NCBI RefSeq assembly: GCF_016429255.1
Contig: NZ_JAELUG010000073.1
Span: forward strand, 1 to 35,080
Length of the DNA: 35,080 nt
Source of the DNA: Rhizobium sp. ASV8
Lineage (GTDB): Bacteria; Pseudomonadota; Alphaproteobacteria; Rhizobiales; Rhizobiaceae
Direction of reading: 5' to 3'
Under the pieces are notes generated by a model that did no database searches, was not told the origin of the DNA, and worked only from the letters and a program-made list of their open reading frames with translations. Made by a program: the position numbers and the translations under genes. This document shows positions 22,636 to 30,635 of this stretch, piece after piece (the first letter of the stretch is position 1; each line of letters starts with the position of its first letter).

Positions 22636-25600
22636 TCAGTGCGCCTCATCCCAATTGTTGGCGGCGCGCGCGTCGACCTTCAAAGGCACGGCCATGTCAA
22701 CCGCCGGCATCGCGGCGTTTTCCATGACCGAGACGATAACCGGCGTCGTGCGTTCGACATCGGCGTCCTCGACTTCGAAGATCAGTTCGTCGTGTACCTG
22801 CAAGAGCATGCGGACGCGATCGCCAAGCCCGGCCGAGGCCAGTGCCGGCTCCATCTTGATCATGGCCCGGCGGATGACATCGGCAGCCGAGCCTTGGATC
22901 GGCGCATTGATCGAGGCGCGCTCGTTGAACGCGCGGACGGACGGATTGGAGGACCGGATCTCGGGAAAGTGGATACGGCGACCGAAGATCGTCTCGACAT
23001 AGCCCTTGTCGCGCGCTGTCTGCTTGGTGCTGTCCATATAGTCGCGAATGCCGGGGAAGCGCTCGAAATACTTCTTGATGTAATCGCTCGCTTCCGAACG
23101 CTCGATGGAGAGCTGGTTGGCGAGGCCGAAGGCCGAAATACCGTAGATGATGCCGAAGTTGATCGCCTTGGCGCGACGGCGCACCTCGCTCGGCATGCCC
23201 TCTACCGGCACGCCGAACATCTCGGAGGCCGTCATCGCATGAATGTCGATGCCGTCTTCGAAGGCTTGCTTCAGCTGCGGGATATTGGCGACATGCGCCA
23301 GCACGCGCAGTTCGATCTGGCTGTAATCGGCCGAAACCAGCTTGTGGCCCGGTGTCGAGATGAAGGCGGTGCGGATTTTGCGGCCTTCCGCGGTGCGCAC
23401 CGGAATATTCTGCAGGTTCGGTTCGGAGGAAGACAGACGCCCGGTCGTGGTCGATGCCAGTGAGTATGAGGTATGGACCCGCTTCGTCTGCGGATGGACG
23501 TAACCCGGCAGAGCGTCGGTATAGGTGGATTTCAGCTTGGTGAGCTGACGCCAGTCGACGATCTTGCGCGGCAGATCGAAGCCTGCCGCCGCCAGGTCTT
23601 CCAGCACCTGCGCCGACGTCGACCATTGGCCTGTCTTGGTCTTGCTGCCGCCGGCCAGCCCCATCTTGCCGAAGAGGATATCGCCGAGCTGCTTCGGCGA
23701 ACCGATGTTGAAACGTTCGCCGGCGAGCGTGTAGATCTCGTCTTCCAGCCGAGCCGCGCCCTGCGCTAGTTCGCCGGAAAGGCGTGACAGGATCTGCCGG
23801 TCGATGGTGATGCCGCGCTCCTCCATATGGGCGAGCACGGGCACGAGCGGCCGTTCCAGACGCTCGTAGACGGCAGAGAGCTTCTCTGCCGCAAGCCGCG
23901 GCTTCAGCACCAGCCAGAGGCGCAGCGTCACGTCTGCGTCCTCGGCGGCATAGGCCGTAGCGCGGTCGATATCGACGAGATCAAAGGTGACGTTGGACTT
24001 GCCGCTGCCGGCCACGTCCTTGTAGGCGATCGGCTTGTGGCCAAGCCACCGCTCGGAGAGGCTGTCCATGCCGTGCGTGGCGTTGGAGCCGCCATCGAGC
24101 ACATAGGACAGCAGCATCGTATCGTCGAAAGACTTCGTCTCGATGCCGTAACGCTTCATCAGGAGGTAGTCGTATTTCAGGTTCTGCGCGATCTTGAGGA
24201 TGGAAGCATCCTCAAGCAGCACCTTCAATCTCGCCAGGGCATCCGCAAGCGGGATCTGATTTTCGGCCATGCCGCCGCCGAGCAGATCACCGACGCCGGT
24301 CTTGTGGCTGAGGGGCACATAGGCGGCGCGGATAGAACCACCCGTGGGATCGTTGCGGTTATCGGCAATCGCCAGCGAGAAGCCAACGATTTCGGCCTGC
24401 ATCACATCGAGCGACGTCGTTTCCGTGTCGAAGGCGACGATGCCGGTTTCACGCGCATCGGCGATCCACTGATCGAGCGTGGCGACATCGCGGATGGTCA
24501 CATATTTCGAATGATCGATCGGTGCCGTGGCAAAGCTTGCGGCGCGCGCATTGGCGAGATCGGTCGGTTCGCTCAGCCCCTCTACGGCCAGGCGCGGCTT
24601 TGCCGCCTGTGCCGGACCGGCGGCTCCTTCGGCGGACTGTTCGCTGCCGGCAACGAGATCGACATTTTCACCAACCTCCAGATCCGGGCCATGCGCGCTG
24701 TCAGCCAGCTCGACCTTGACGACGGATGGCTCGATCGCCGCCGGATCGCAATCGCACGCATCGGCGACGCGTCGGGTGAGCGAGGTGAATTCCATCGCCT
24801 TCAGGAAGCCGATCAGCTTCGGGCCGTTCTGCGGCTCAAGCACGAGGGCGTCGAGCGGCAGCTCCAGCGGCACATCGGTTCTAAGCGTCACCAGCTGGCG
24901 AGAGATACGGGCAAGTTCGGCGTTGGCGATGATGTTTTCGCGACGCTTCTGCTGCTTGATCTCACCGGCACGAGCCAGCAACGTATCGAGATCGCCGAAT
25001 TCTTCGAGCAGTTGCGCTGCCGTCTTCGGGCCAATGCCCGGAATGCCGGGGACGTTATCGACCGAATCGCCGGTCATGGCCTGCAGGTCGATCATCTTTT
25101 CCGGCGGCACGCCCCATTTCTCGACAACGTCGGGAATGCCGATCTGCTTGTCCTTCATGCTGTCGTACATATGGACCATGGGCGTGACGAGCTGCATCAG
25201 ATCCTTGTCAGAGGAGATGATCGTCACGTCGGAACCCGCTGCCTCTGCCTGGCGGGCATAGGTGGCGATGATATCGTCGGCCTCGAAACCGTCGGTTTCG
25301 ATGCAGGGCAGGTTGAAGGCGCGTGTCGCCTCGCGGATGAGCCCGAATTGCGGGATCAGCTCCTCCGGCGGTGCGGAGCGGTTTGCCTTGTATTCCGGAA
25401 AGATCTCCTTGCGGAAAGTCTTTGAGGAATAGTCGAAAATAACGGCGAAATGCGTCGGTGTGACCCCGACCGAAGTATCGCGCGCCGAGGTCAGCAGCTT
25501 CCACAGCATGTTGCAGAAACCGGAGACGGCGCCGACAGGCAATCCATCCGACTTGCGCGTCAGCGGCGGCAGGGCGTGAAAGGCCCGGAAAATGAAACCG

Positions 25601-25638
25601 GAGCCGTCGACGAGGAAGAGATGATCACCTTTTTTCAT
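22636..25638 (-). CDS. polA: DNA polymerase I
   Basis: A 1000-residue protein with all three domains. The 5' nuclease domain occupies the first 290 or so residues (FLVDGSGFIFRAFHALPPLT, IETDGFEADDIIATYARQ, DKDLMQLV, VPGIPGIGPKTAAQLLEEFG). The 3'-5' exonuclease is near 390-590 and keeps its acidic residues (VAFDTETTSLD, AQNLKYDYLLMKRYGI, AAEDADVTLRL), so proofreading should be active. The polymerase domain carries motif A DYSQIELRVLAH, motif B RRRAKAINFGIIYGIS and motif C QVHDELIFEVED. It repairs DNA and matures Okazaki fragments. The start at 25638 (MKKGDHLFLVDGSGF) matches the family; the frame remains open upstream but that part is not polymerase-like. Confidence 0.97.
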   Translation of the reverse strand: MKKGDHLFLVDGSGFIFRAFHALPPLTRKSDGLPVGAVSGFCNMLWKLLTSARDTSVGVTPTHFAVIFDYSSKTFRKEIFPEYKANRSAPPEELIPQFGLIREATRAFNLPCIETDGFEADDIIATYARQAEAAGSDVTIISSDKDLMQLVTPMVHMYDSMKDKQIGIPDVVEKWGVPPEKMIDLQAMTGDSVDNVPGIPGIGPKTAAQLLEEFGDLDTLLARAGEIKQQKRRENIIANAELARISRQLVTLRTDVPLELPLDALVLEPQNGPKLIGFLKAMEFTSLTRRVADACDCDPAAIEPSVVKVELADSAHGPDLEVGENVDLVAGSEQSAEGAAGPAQAAKPRLAVEGLSEPTDLANARAASFATAPIDHSKYVTIRDVATLDQWIADARETGIVAFDTETTSLDVMQAEIVGFSLAIADNRNDPTGGSIRAAYVPLSHKTGVGDLLGGGMAENQIPLADALARLKVLLEDASILKIAQNLKYDYLLMKRYGIETKSFDDTMLLSYVLDGGSNATHGMDSLSERWLGHKPIAYKDVAGSGKSNVTFDLVDIDRATAYAAEDADVTLRLWLVLKPRLAAEKLSAVYERLERPLVPVLAHMEERGITIDRQILSRLSGELAQGAARLEDEIYTLAGERFNIGSPKQLGDILFGKMGLAGGSKTKTGQWSTSAQVLEDLAAAGFDLPRKIVDWRQLTKLKSTYTDALPGYVHPQTKRVHTSYSLASTTTGRLSSSEPNLQNIPVRTAEGRKIRTAFISTPGHKLVSADYSQIELRVLAHVANIPQLKQAFEDGIDIHAMTASEMFGVPVEGMPSEVRRRAKAINFGIIYGISAFGLANQLSIERSEASDYIKKYFERFPGIRDYMDSTKQTARDKGYVETIFGRRIHFPEIRSSNPSVRAFNERASINAPIQGSAADVIRRAMIKMEPALASAGLGDRVRMLLQVHDELIFEVEDADVERTTPVIVSVMENAAMPAVDMAVPLKVDARAANNWDEAH

Positions 25639-25751
25639 GGTGACATGGATAGCGTGGCGCACCTCCAACGTCCATATAAAGTTCTGGTTTTGCAGCCCGA
25701 CGAGAACGCCGGATCTCTCACTCAAACGTTACTAAGTTTTAATCAATCTAA

Positions 25752-25901
25752 TCTGAGCATTCCCTTGAAAAACCACATTTGGAACCACAAATGTTACTCA
25801 CCGGCGATTGATACGCCGAGGGTCTGACAACCGGCCTGTCCCCCGCCACGTCAGACTCGGACAAAGGCCTATCCCCTCTCCGGGCCTTTGTCCCCCTTTT
25901 T
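25752..25901 (+). ncRNA. Structured small RNA in the polA-marR gap, probably alpha-r7 (Smr7C) family
   Basis: Three consecutive hairpins occur on the plus strand. (1) ACATTTG-GAACCA-CAAATGT at 25775-25794. (2) CCGAG-gg-TCTGAC at 25816-25828 pairs with GTCAGA-CTCGG at 25850-25860, an 11-bp stem with a 2-base bulge. (3) ACAAAGGCC at 25861-25869 pairs with GGCCTTTGT at 25883-25891, followed by CCCCCTTTTT, an intrinsic terminator. There is no ORF of note. From memory, the rhizobial alpha-r7 RNA (about 150 nt) lies between polA and a marR gene, as here. The 5' end is set only from that length, and the family name rests on synteny and shape. Confidence 0.6.
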
Positions 25902-25904
25902 CGA

Positions 25905-25940
25905 GCCGCCATGGCGCCCTCCAGGCCATGGCGGCTTTTT
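25905..25940 (+). terminator. Second strong intrinsic terminator after the small RNA
   Basis: GCCGCCATGG at 25905-25914 pairs with CCATGGCGGC at 25926-25935, followed by TTTTT. The perfect 10-bp stem begins only 4 bases after the U-run of the small-RNA terminator. It may act as a fail-safe or define a longer RNA form. Confidence 0.75.
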
Positions 25941-25945
25941 CATGA

Positions 25946-25970
25946 TATAAATGCAACTTTTGCGTTTATA
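25946..25970. promoter_or_regulatory. MarR operator candidate
   Basis: TATAAATGCAA-CTT-TTGCGTTTATA is an inverted repeat with 10 of 11 matching positions in its arms, 90 bp upstream of the marR start. MarR proteins bind symmetric AT-rich sites of about this size, usually at their own promoter. The arms contain TATAAA on both strands, so the site probably overlaps a -10 element. Confidence 0.6.
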
Positions 25971-26059
25971 AATCGTAGCGGAAGTTGAGGATTTCCAGTG
26001 GATCCCTACCCAAGATTTGCTGATTGTCTTGCTTCGGAATCCTCGGCATACTTGCAATC

Positions 26060-26491
26060 ATGGGATTTAATCGGATGGAATCCGCAGCCTACCTTGCCAG
26101 CCAGTTGGCGAAGGTATTTGGTCGCTCGTTGCTGCAACGGGCGAGTAAGCTCGGTTTCTCGCCGGGACAGTTTCCAATCCTGCTGGAACTGTGGTCCGAA
26201 GACGGGCTGACGCAGAAGCAATTGCTGGAGCGGGTCGACATCGAGCAGGCGACAATGGCCAATACGCTGTCTCGCATGGAACGCGACGGGCTGGTGGAAC
26301 GTCGCCCGCATCCTTCGGACAAACGGGCGCAACTGATCTTCCTGACGGCCAAGGCAAGCGATATGAGAGCCGAGGCCATCGAGGCGGCGATGGCGACCGA
26401 TTCCGAGCTTCTCAAGGACTTCCGTAATTTCGAACGCGAACTGCTGCTGGAATATATCCGGCGCATCCTGGACAACGCCAAGCATCTCTGA
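26060..26491 (+). CDS. MarR-family transcriptional regulator
   Basis: A 143-residue winged-helix regulator. The core is SPGQFPILLELWSEDGLTQK, QLLERVDIEQATMANTLSRM (recognition helix), ERDGLVERRPHPSDKRAQLI (wing with the conserved D-x-R) and FLTAKASDM. Flanking helices form the dimer interface. ATG 26060 (MGFNRMESAAYLAS) is preferred. ATG 26075 has a better-spaced GGGA but would lose the residues before helix 1. No divergent target gene exists; upstream are the small RNA and polA. The operator-like palindrome suggests autoregulation. Confidence 0.9.
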   Translation: MGFNRMESAAYLASQLAKVFGRSLLQRASKLGFSPGQFPILLELWSEDGLTQKQLLERVDIEQATMANTLSRMERDGLVERRPHPSDKRAQLIFLTAKASDMRAEAIEAAMATDSELLKDFRNFERELLLEYIRRILDNAKHL

Positions 26492-26505
26492 AGCACTTGC
26501 AGGGA

Positions 26506-26530
26506 AAAGCGCGCGGAAGCGCGCTTTGCT
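26506..26530 (+). terminator. marR terminator
   Basis: AAAGCGCGC-GGAA-GCGCGCTTT-GCT is a perfect 9-bp stem with a short U-stretch at its 3' side, 15 bases after the marR stop. Confidence 0.55.
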
Positions 26531-26561
26531 ACGCAACAGGAAGAACTGGAAGATCGGGCGT

Positions 26562-26586
26562 TTCCGTCACTCTGTCAGAGACGGAA
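26562..26586 (-). terminator. Hairpin after the c-di-GMP protein gene
   Basis: TTCCGTC and GACGGAA form a 7-bp stem with an 11-base loop, just beyond the stop of the minus-strand GGDEF/EAL gene. There is no U-run on the minus strand, so this is only a tentative terminator. Confidence 0.3.
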
Positions 26587-26596
26587 CGCTTCATGC

Positions 26597-28933
26597 TCAT
26601 CCCGCTGCCCGGTCCATGTCGGGAAACTGTTGGCTCGGCCCGATGTCGGGCTTGCCGAAGAAGATCCCCTGAAGTTGGGCACACCCCTCTTCGATGACAA
26701 TGCGACGCTGGATTTCCGTCTCCACGCCTTCGGTCACCACGGGCATGTTCAAACTATGCCCGAGGCCAATGATGGCGCGGACGATCGAGCGCGCCGCCGG
26801 ATCGTGTTCGAGGGCTCCGGTGAAGCTGCGATCGACCTTGATCTTGTCGAAGGGGAAGGCACGCAGATTGCTGAGCGAAGAAAAGCCGGTGCCGAAATCG
26901 TCCATGACCACCCGGATGCCAAGCCGGTGCAGCCGCTGCAGCGTCGCAAGGACCGCCGTACGTTCGCGCATCAAAGCCGCTTCCGTGATCTCAAGCTCCA
27001 GCCGCTGCGGATCGAGGCCGGTTTTCCGCAAGATGCGCTCGATCTGGTCATAGAGCGTCGGGATCATGAATTGCAGCGGAGATAGATTGACGGCGACGCT
27101 CGCGGGCTGACGCCAGCGCACCGCTTCCTGACACGCCTGTTCCAGCACCCACTCGCCGATTGCCGCGATCGATCCGCTCTCCTCGGCGATGGGAATGAAG
27201 GTCTCAGGTTCGATGATCCCGCGATCCGGATGCCGCCAGCGCAACAGAGCTTCGTATCCGCTGACGCTATCGCTGCCGACATCGTAGATCGGCTGGTAGT
27301 CGAGATAGAGCTGCTTGCGCAGGATGGCTTGACGCAGATCGCTCTCGAGTTGCCGGCGCATGCGCGCGGCCTTGTCCATCTCCGCGTCGAAGAAGCAGGC
27401 GTGACCGCGGCCGGCGCGCTTGGCGCGATAGAGCGCAGTATCCGCGTTCGCGTAAAGCTGCTCGGCACCGGCGCCGTCGCGCGGATAGATCGCGATGCCG
27501 AGGCTGACGCCAACGGCCGTGGGATCACGGGCGGTGTCCATCTCCGTGGCGAATTCCACCAGAATGCGCTCGGCAAGGCGCGCGGCCGCTTCGGGCTGCT
27601 GGCGCATGGGCTGGATGATGGCGAACTCGTCGCCGCCGAGTCTCGCGACCGTATCGCCTTCCTCGGCCACACGCTGCAGGATGCCGGCAACCCTGCAAAG
27701 AAGGCGGTCGCCTTCGGCGTGACCGAAGACGTCGTTGATGGCCTTGAACCGGTCGAGATCCAAGCAGAAGATCGCGACCTCACCGTGCTTGCGGTTTGCC
27801 ATCTGCAGCGCTTGGCGCATGCGCTGGTCAAACAGCGAGCGGTTGGGAAGGTCCGTCAATATGTCGTGATGAGCAAGATGCTCGATCATCTGCTGGGCCT
27901 GACGCCGTTCCGTGAGGTCGCGCACAACGAGTACGCTGCATTCGTGGCCACGATAGGTAATGGAGCGGATCACGGTTTCGACAGGGATGGCCTTGCCGTC
28001 GCGACCGGAGAGCGTGGTCTCAAGCGGAATGGCCGATTCGGCGCAGGCATCCAGATCGAGCGTGAGAAAAGCTTCCGGGACCGCGCCGACAACTTGCTGG
28101 GTGGACCATCCGGAAATGGTGAAGAAACGCTCGTTCGCATCGATGATCCGGCCGTCGCGAAGAACCAGCAGCCCTTCCAGCGACGCATTGGCAAAGCCTC
28201 GCAGATCGGTGAGATGGCGATCGATGAAGATCGCACCGAGAGAGGCCAGGATCAGCGCCGTTGCCGCGGCCAGGACGATGCTGGCGAGGATGCTCCGGTC
28301 GATGGCAAGCGCCTCTGTCGGCAGGTCCGCCTCCAGCGTCAGCGTGACGCCGCTCATTGCCGTGAAGTGTAGCGAGCATATCGCCAATACCAGCAGAAGC
28401 GCACCGATGACGATGCGTCCGACGCGATGAAGCCTACGAAAGGCGAGAAAGGCCAGTGCAGCAAAAACGACACCGATGGCAACGGACGCGCCAATACGTG
28501 GCAGGCTGTAGGAGAGCTTGGCCGAGGTTTCTATGGCCTGCATGCCGGTGAAGTGCATGGCGCCGATACCGCACGCCATCAACACGCCGCCAAAGGCGAA
28601 GGAAATTGAATTGTCCCACTCGAACGCAACGGAGATGGCGAGCCATGAGCCGAGAATTGCAAACACCATCGAAAGCACCGTCGGCGAAACGGTGTAGCTG
28701 ATCGGGATGCTACCCTGATATGCCAGCATGGCGATGAAATGCGTCGCCCATATGCCGATGCCGCTCGCAAAGGCCGCAGCGGTGATCCAATAGCGGCGCT
28801 GATGAGACCGGCATTCCTGCGCACGCGCGAAAAGCAACATAGTGGCAAGGCTGCCCATCAAGCAGATGAACGCTGCAACAAAAATCAGCCTGATATCATG
28901 ATCGTCGCGAATGCATGCAATCACTGAAAACAT
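26597..28933 (-). CDS. Membrane MHYT-PAS-GGDEF-EAL c-di-GMP signalling protein
   Basis: A 778-residue protein. The first 250 residues hold seven helices with three MHYT-type motifs (ATHFIAMLAY, AMHFTGMQAI, SLHFTAMSGV), a sensor thought to bind copper and respond to gases or redox. A PAS domain follows (NASLEGLLVLRDGRIIDANE, RFFTISGWS). Next is a GGDEF domain with intact RLGGDEFAII, then an EAL domain with intact YEALLRWRHP, LELEITEAAL, VMDDFGTGFSSLSNL, IKVDRSF and VVTEGVETE. Both catalytic signatures are complete, so it could make or degrade c-di-GMP. The net activity cannot be read from sequence. The start at 28933 has the first helix immediately after it. Confidence 0.93.
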   Translation of the reverse strand: MFSVIACIRDDHDIRLIFVAAFICLMGSLATMLLFARAQECRSHQRRYWITAAAFASGIGIWATHFIAMLAYQGSIPISYTVSPTVLSMVFAILGSWLAISVAFEWDNSISFAFGGVLMACGIGAMHFTGMQAIETSAKLSYSLPRIGASVAIGVVFAALAFLAFRRLHRVGRIVIGALLLVLAICSLHFTAMSGVTLTLEADLPTEALAIDRSILASIVLAAATALILASLGAIFIDRHLTDLRGFANASLEGLLVLRDGRIIDANERFFTISGWSTQQVVGAVPEAFLTLDLDACAESAIPLETTLSGRDGKAIPVETVIRSITYRGHECSVLVVRDLTERRQAQQMIEHLAHHDILTDLPNRSLFDQRMRQALQMANRKHGEVAIFCLDLDRFKAINDVFGHAEGDRLLCRVAGILQRVAEEGDTVARLGGDEFAIIQPMRQQPEAAARLAERILVEFATEMDTARDPTAVGVSLGIAIYPRDGAGAEQLYANADTALYRAKRAGRGHACFFDAEMDKAARMRRQLESDLRQAILRKQLYLDYQPIYDVGSDSVSGYEALLRWRHPDRGIIEPETFIPIAEESGSIAAIGEWVLEQACQEAVRWRQPASVAVNLSPLQFMIPTLYDQIERILRKTGLDPQRLELEITEAALMRERTAVLATLQRLHRLGIRVVMDDFGTGFSSLSNLRAFPFDKIKVDRSFTGALEHDPAARSIVRAIIGLGHSLNMPVVTEGVETEIQRRIVIEEGCAQLQGIFFGKPDIGPSQQFPDMDRAAG

Positions 28934-29132
28934 TTGGTGTCCCCAGAATACGCCTCTAGATTGACGTTATTTCAAATAGTCTAAATAACTTGTAAATTAC
29001 ATGAGCAACTATGCACGTAAACGAACACCTAGTCTTGATGAAACAAGCTAAGGTAAATTTTCGGTTTTGACTCCTCGAAACCCGCCTGGCTTTGGTCTAT
29101 CGTCCCGCCAAATTTCATGTAAGGAGTCGGAT

Positions 29133-30521
29133 ATGACCGATATATCGCCCGTTCTCGACCGTGCCGATCAGAACCTCCCGTCCAGCCTCGACAACCTTTT
29201 CGAACTGCTCCGTATCAAGTCCATCTCGACCGATCCGGACTACAAGGCGGAATGCCGCAAGGCAGCAGAATGGCTGGTCGCCTATCTGAACTCGCTGGGC
29301 TTCACGGCATCGGTGCGCGACACGCCCGGCCATCCGATGGTGGTCGCCCATCACGACGCCGGCAGTGCCGACGCACCGCATGTGCTGTTCTATGGCCACT
29401 ACGACGTGCAGCCGGTCGATCCCATCGAACTCTGGGAAAGCGATCCCTTTGCGCCTGCCATCAAGGACATGGGCGATGGCCGCAAGATCCTGACCGGCCG
29501 TGGCACCTCCGACGACAAGGGCCAGCTGATGACCTTCGTCGAAGCCGTGCGTGCCTACAAGGAAACCAACGGTGCGCTTCCTGTGCGCATCTCCATCCTG
29601 TTCGAAGGTGAAGAGGAATCCGGCTCGCCTTCGCTGAAGCCTTTCCTCGAAGCCAATGCCGCCGAGCTGAAGGCCGATTTCGCGCTGGTGTGCGATACCG
29701 GCATGTGGGACGGCGATACGCCTGCGATCTGCGCCGGCCTGCGCGGGCTCGTCGGAGAGGAGATCGTCATCACCGCAGCCGATCGCGACCTGCATTCGGG
29801 TGTGTTCGGCGGCGCTGCGGCCAACCCGATCCACATCCTCACCGATATTCTTGCCGGCCTGCATGACGAGACCGGACGCGTGACACTTCCTGGCTTCTAT
29901 GAGGGTGTCGAGGAAACGCCATCCAACATCAAGGCTTCCTGGGAAAAGCTGGGACTGACGGACGAAGACTTCCTCGGCGAAGTCGGACTGTCGATCCCCT
30001 CGGGCGAAAAGGGCCGCTCGGTGATGGAACTCACCTGGGCGCGGCCGACGGCCGAAGTCAACGGCATCTGGGGCGGCTATACAGGCGCGGGCTTCAAGAC
30101 CGTGATCGCCGCCAAGGCATCGGCCAAAGTCTCCTTCCGTCTCGTCGGCCAGCAGAATCCGGCGGCGATCCGCGAGAGTTTCCGCGCCTATGTCCGCTCG
30201 AAGATCCCTGCCGATTGCTCGGTGGAATTCCACGAGCATGGCGGCTCGCCGGCCATCCAGCTTTCCTACGATTCACCGGCGCTGACCAAGGCAAGGAACG
30301 CCCTCTCCAGCGAATGGCCGAAGCCCGCCATCGTCATCGGCATGGGCGGCTCGATCCCGATCGTCGGCGATTTCCAGAAGATGCTCGGCATGGAATCGCT
30401 GCTCATCGGCTTCGGCCTCTCCGACGACCGCATCCATTCGCCCAACGAGAAATATGAGCTGCGCTCCTACCACAAGGGCATCCGCTCCTGGATCCGCGTG
30501 CTGGACGCGCTAGCTGTCTAA
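29133..30521 (+). CDS. M20-family dipeptidase
   Basis: A 462-residue zinc peptidase of the M20 (PepV/CNDP-like) group. Metal and catalytic motifs are VLFYGHYDVQPVDP (His ligand and Asp), GRGTSDDKGQLMTF (bridging Asp), LFEGEEESGSPSL (catalytic Glu-Glu), FALVCDTGMWDGDTPAICAG and, at the end, GFGLSDDRIHSPNEKYEL (last His). A dimerisation lid domain lies between about residues 195 and 340. It likely cuts dipeptides or a related amide in the cytoplasm. ATG 29133 follows AAGGAG by 7 bases. The 200-bp gap upstream carries GTTATTT and AAATAAC arms (28966-28989), which may be a promoter region. Confidence 0.9.
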   Translation: MTDISPVLDRADQNLPSSLDNLFELLRIKSISTDPDYKAECRKAAEWLVAYLNSLGFTASVRDTPGHPMVVAHHDAGSADAPHVLFYGHYDVQPVDPIELWESDPFAPAIKDMGDGRKILTGRGTSDDKGQLMTFVEAVRAYKETNGALPVRISILFEGEEESGSPSLKPFLEANAAELKADFALVCDTGMWDGDTPAICAGLRGLVGEEIVITAADRDLHSGVFGGAAANPIHILTDILAGLHDETGRVTLPGFYEGVEETPSNIKASWEKLGLTDEDFLGEVGLSIPSGEKGRSVMELTWARPTAEVNGIWGGYTGAGFKTVIAAKASAKVSFRLVGQQNPAAIRESFRAYVRSKIPADCSVEFHEHGGSPAIQLSYDSPALTKARNALSSEWPKPAIVIGMGGSIPIVGDFQKMLGMESLLIGFGLSDDRIHSPNEKYELRSYHKGIRSWIRVLDALAV

Positions 30522-30531
30522 TCGATGGATT

Positions 30532-30561
30532 GAGGGCGCGCAGGTCACTTTGCGCGCCCTC
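30532..30561 (+). terminator. 11-bp hairpin after the dipeptidase gene
   Basis: GAGGGCGCGCA-ggtcactt-TGCGCGCCCTC is a perfect stem starting 10 bases after the stop codon. There is no clear U-run downstream (CTGCACC), so it may act with Rho or as a 3'-end stabiliser. Confidence 0.5.
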
Positions 30562-30635
30562 CTGCACCTACTCCGCCTCGGCGGCCTTCAATACGGGCAA
30601 CAGCTGATCGCTCGGCCAAATCTATGAGATAGACC

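Noticed and set aside
23827..25425. 532-codon open frame antisense to polA
   Set aside because: Codon-bias shadow of a well-defined DNA polymerase I gene.
26564..26578. CCGTCAC and CTGTCAG as a possible Pho box near the c-di-GMP gene
   Set aside because: The two units start 8 bp apart instead of 11, and the site lies between two gene ends, not at a promoter. It is better explained as part of a hairpin.
28961..28989. TTGACG-17-AATAAC promoter-like pair and GTTATTT/AAATAAC inverted repeat upstream of the dipeptidase
   Set aside because: The -10 match is poor and AT-rich inverted repeats of this size are common by chance; mentioned in the dipeptidase entry only.
30566..30620. Minus-strand frame ending WPSDQLLPVLKAAEAE-stop between the dipeptidase and nucleoside hydrolase genes, looking like a protein C-terminus
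   Set aside because: Only 16 or 17 codons after an in-frame stop. It could be a gene remnant but cannot be supported without homologues.
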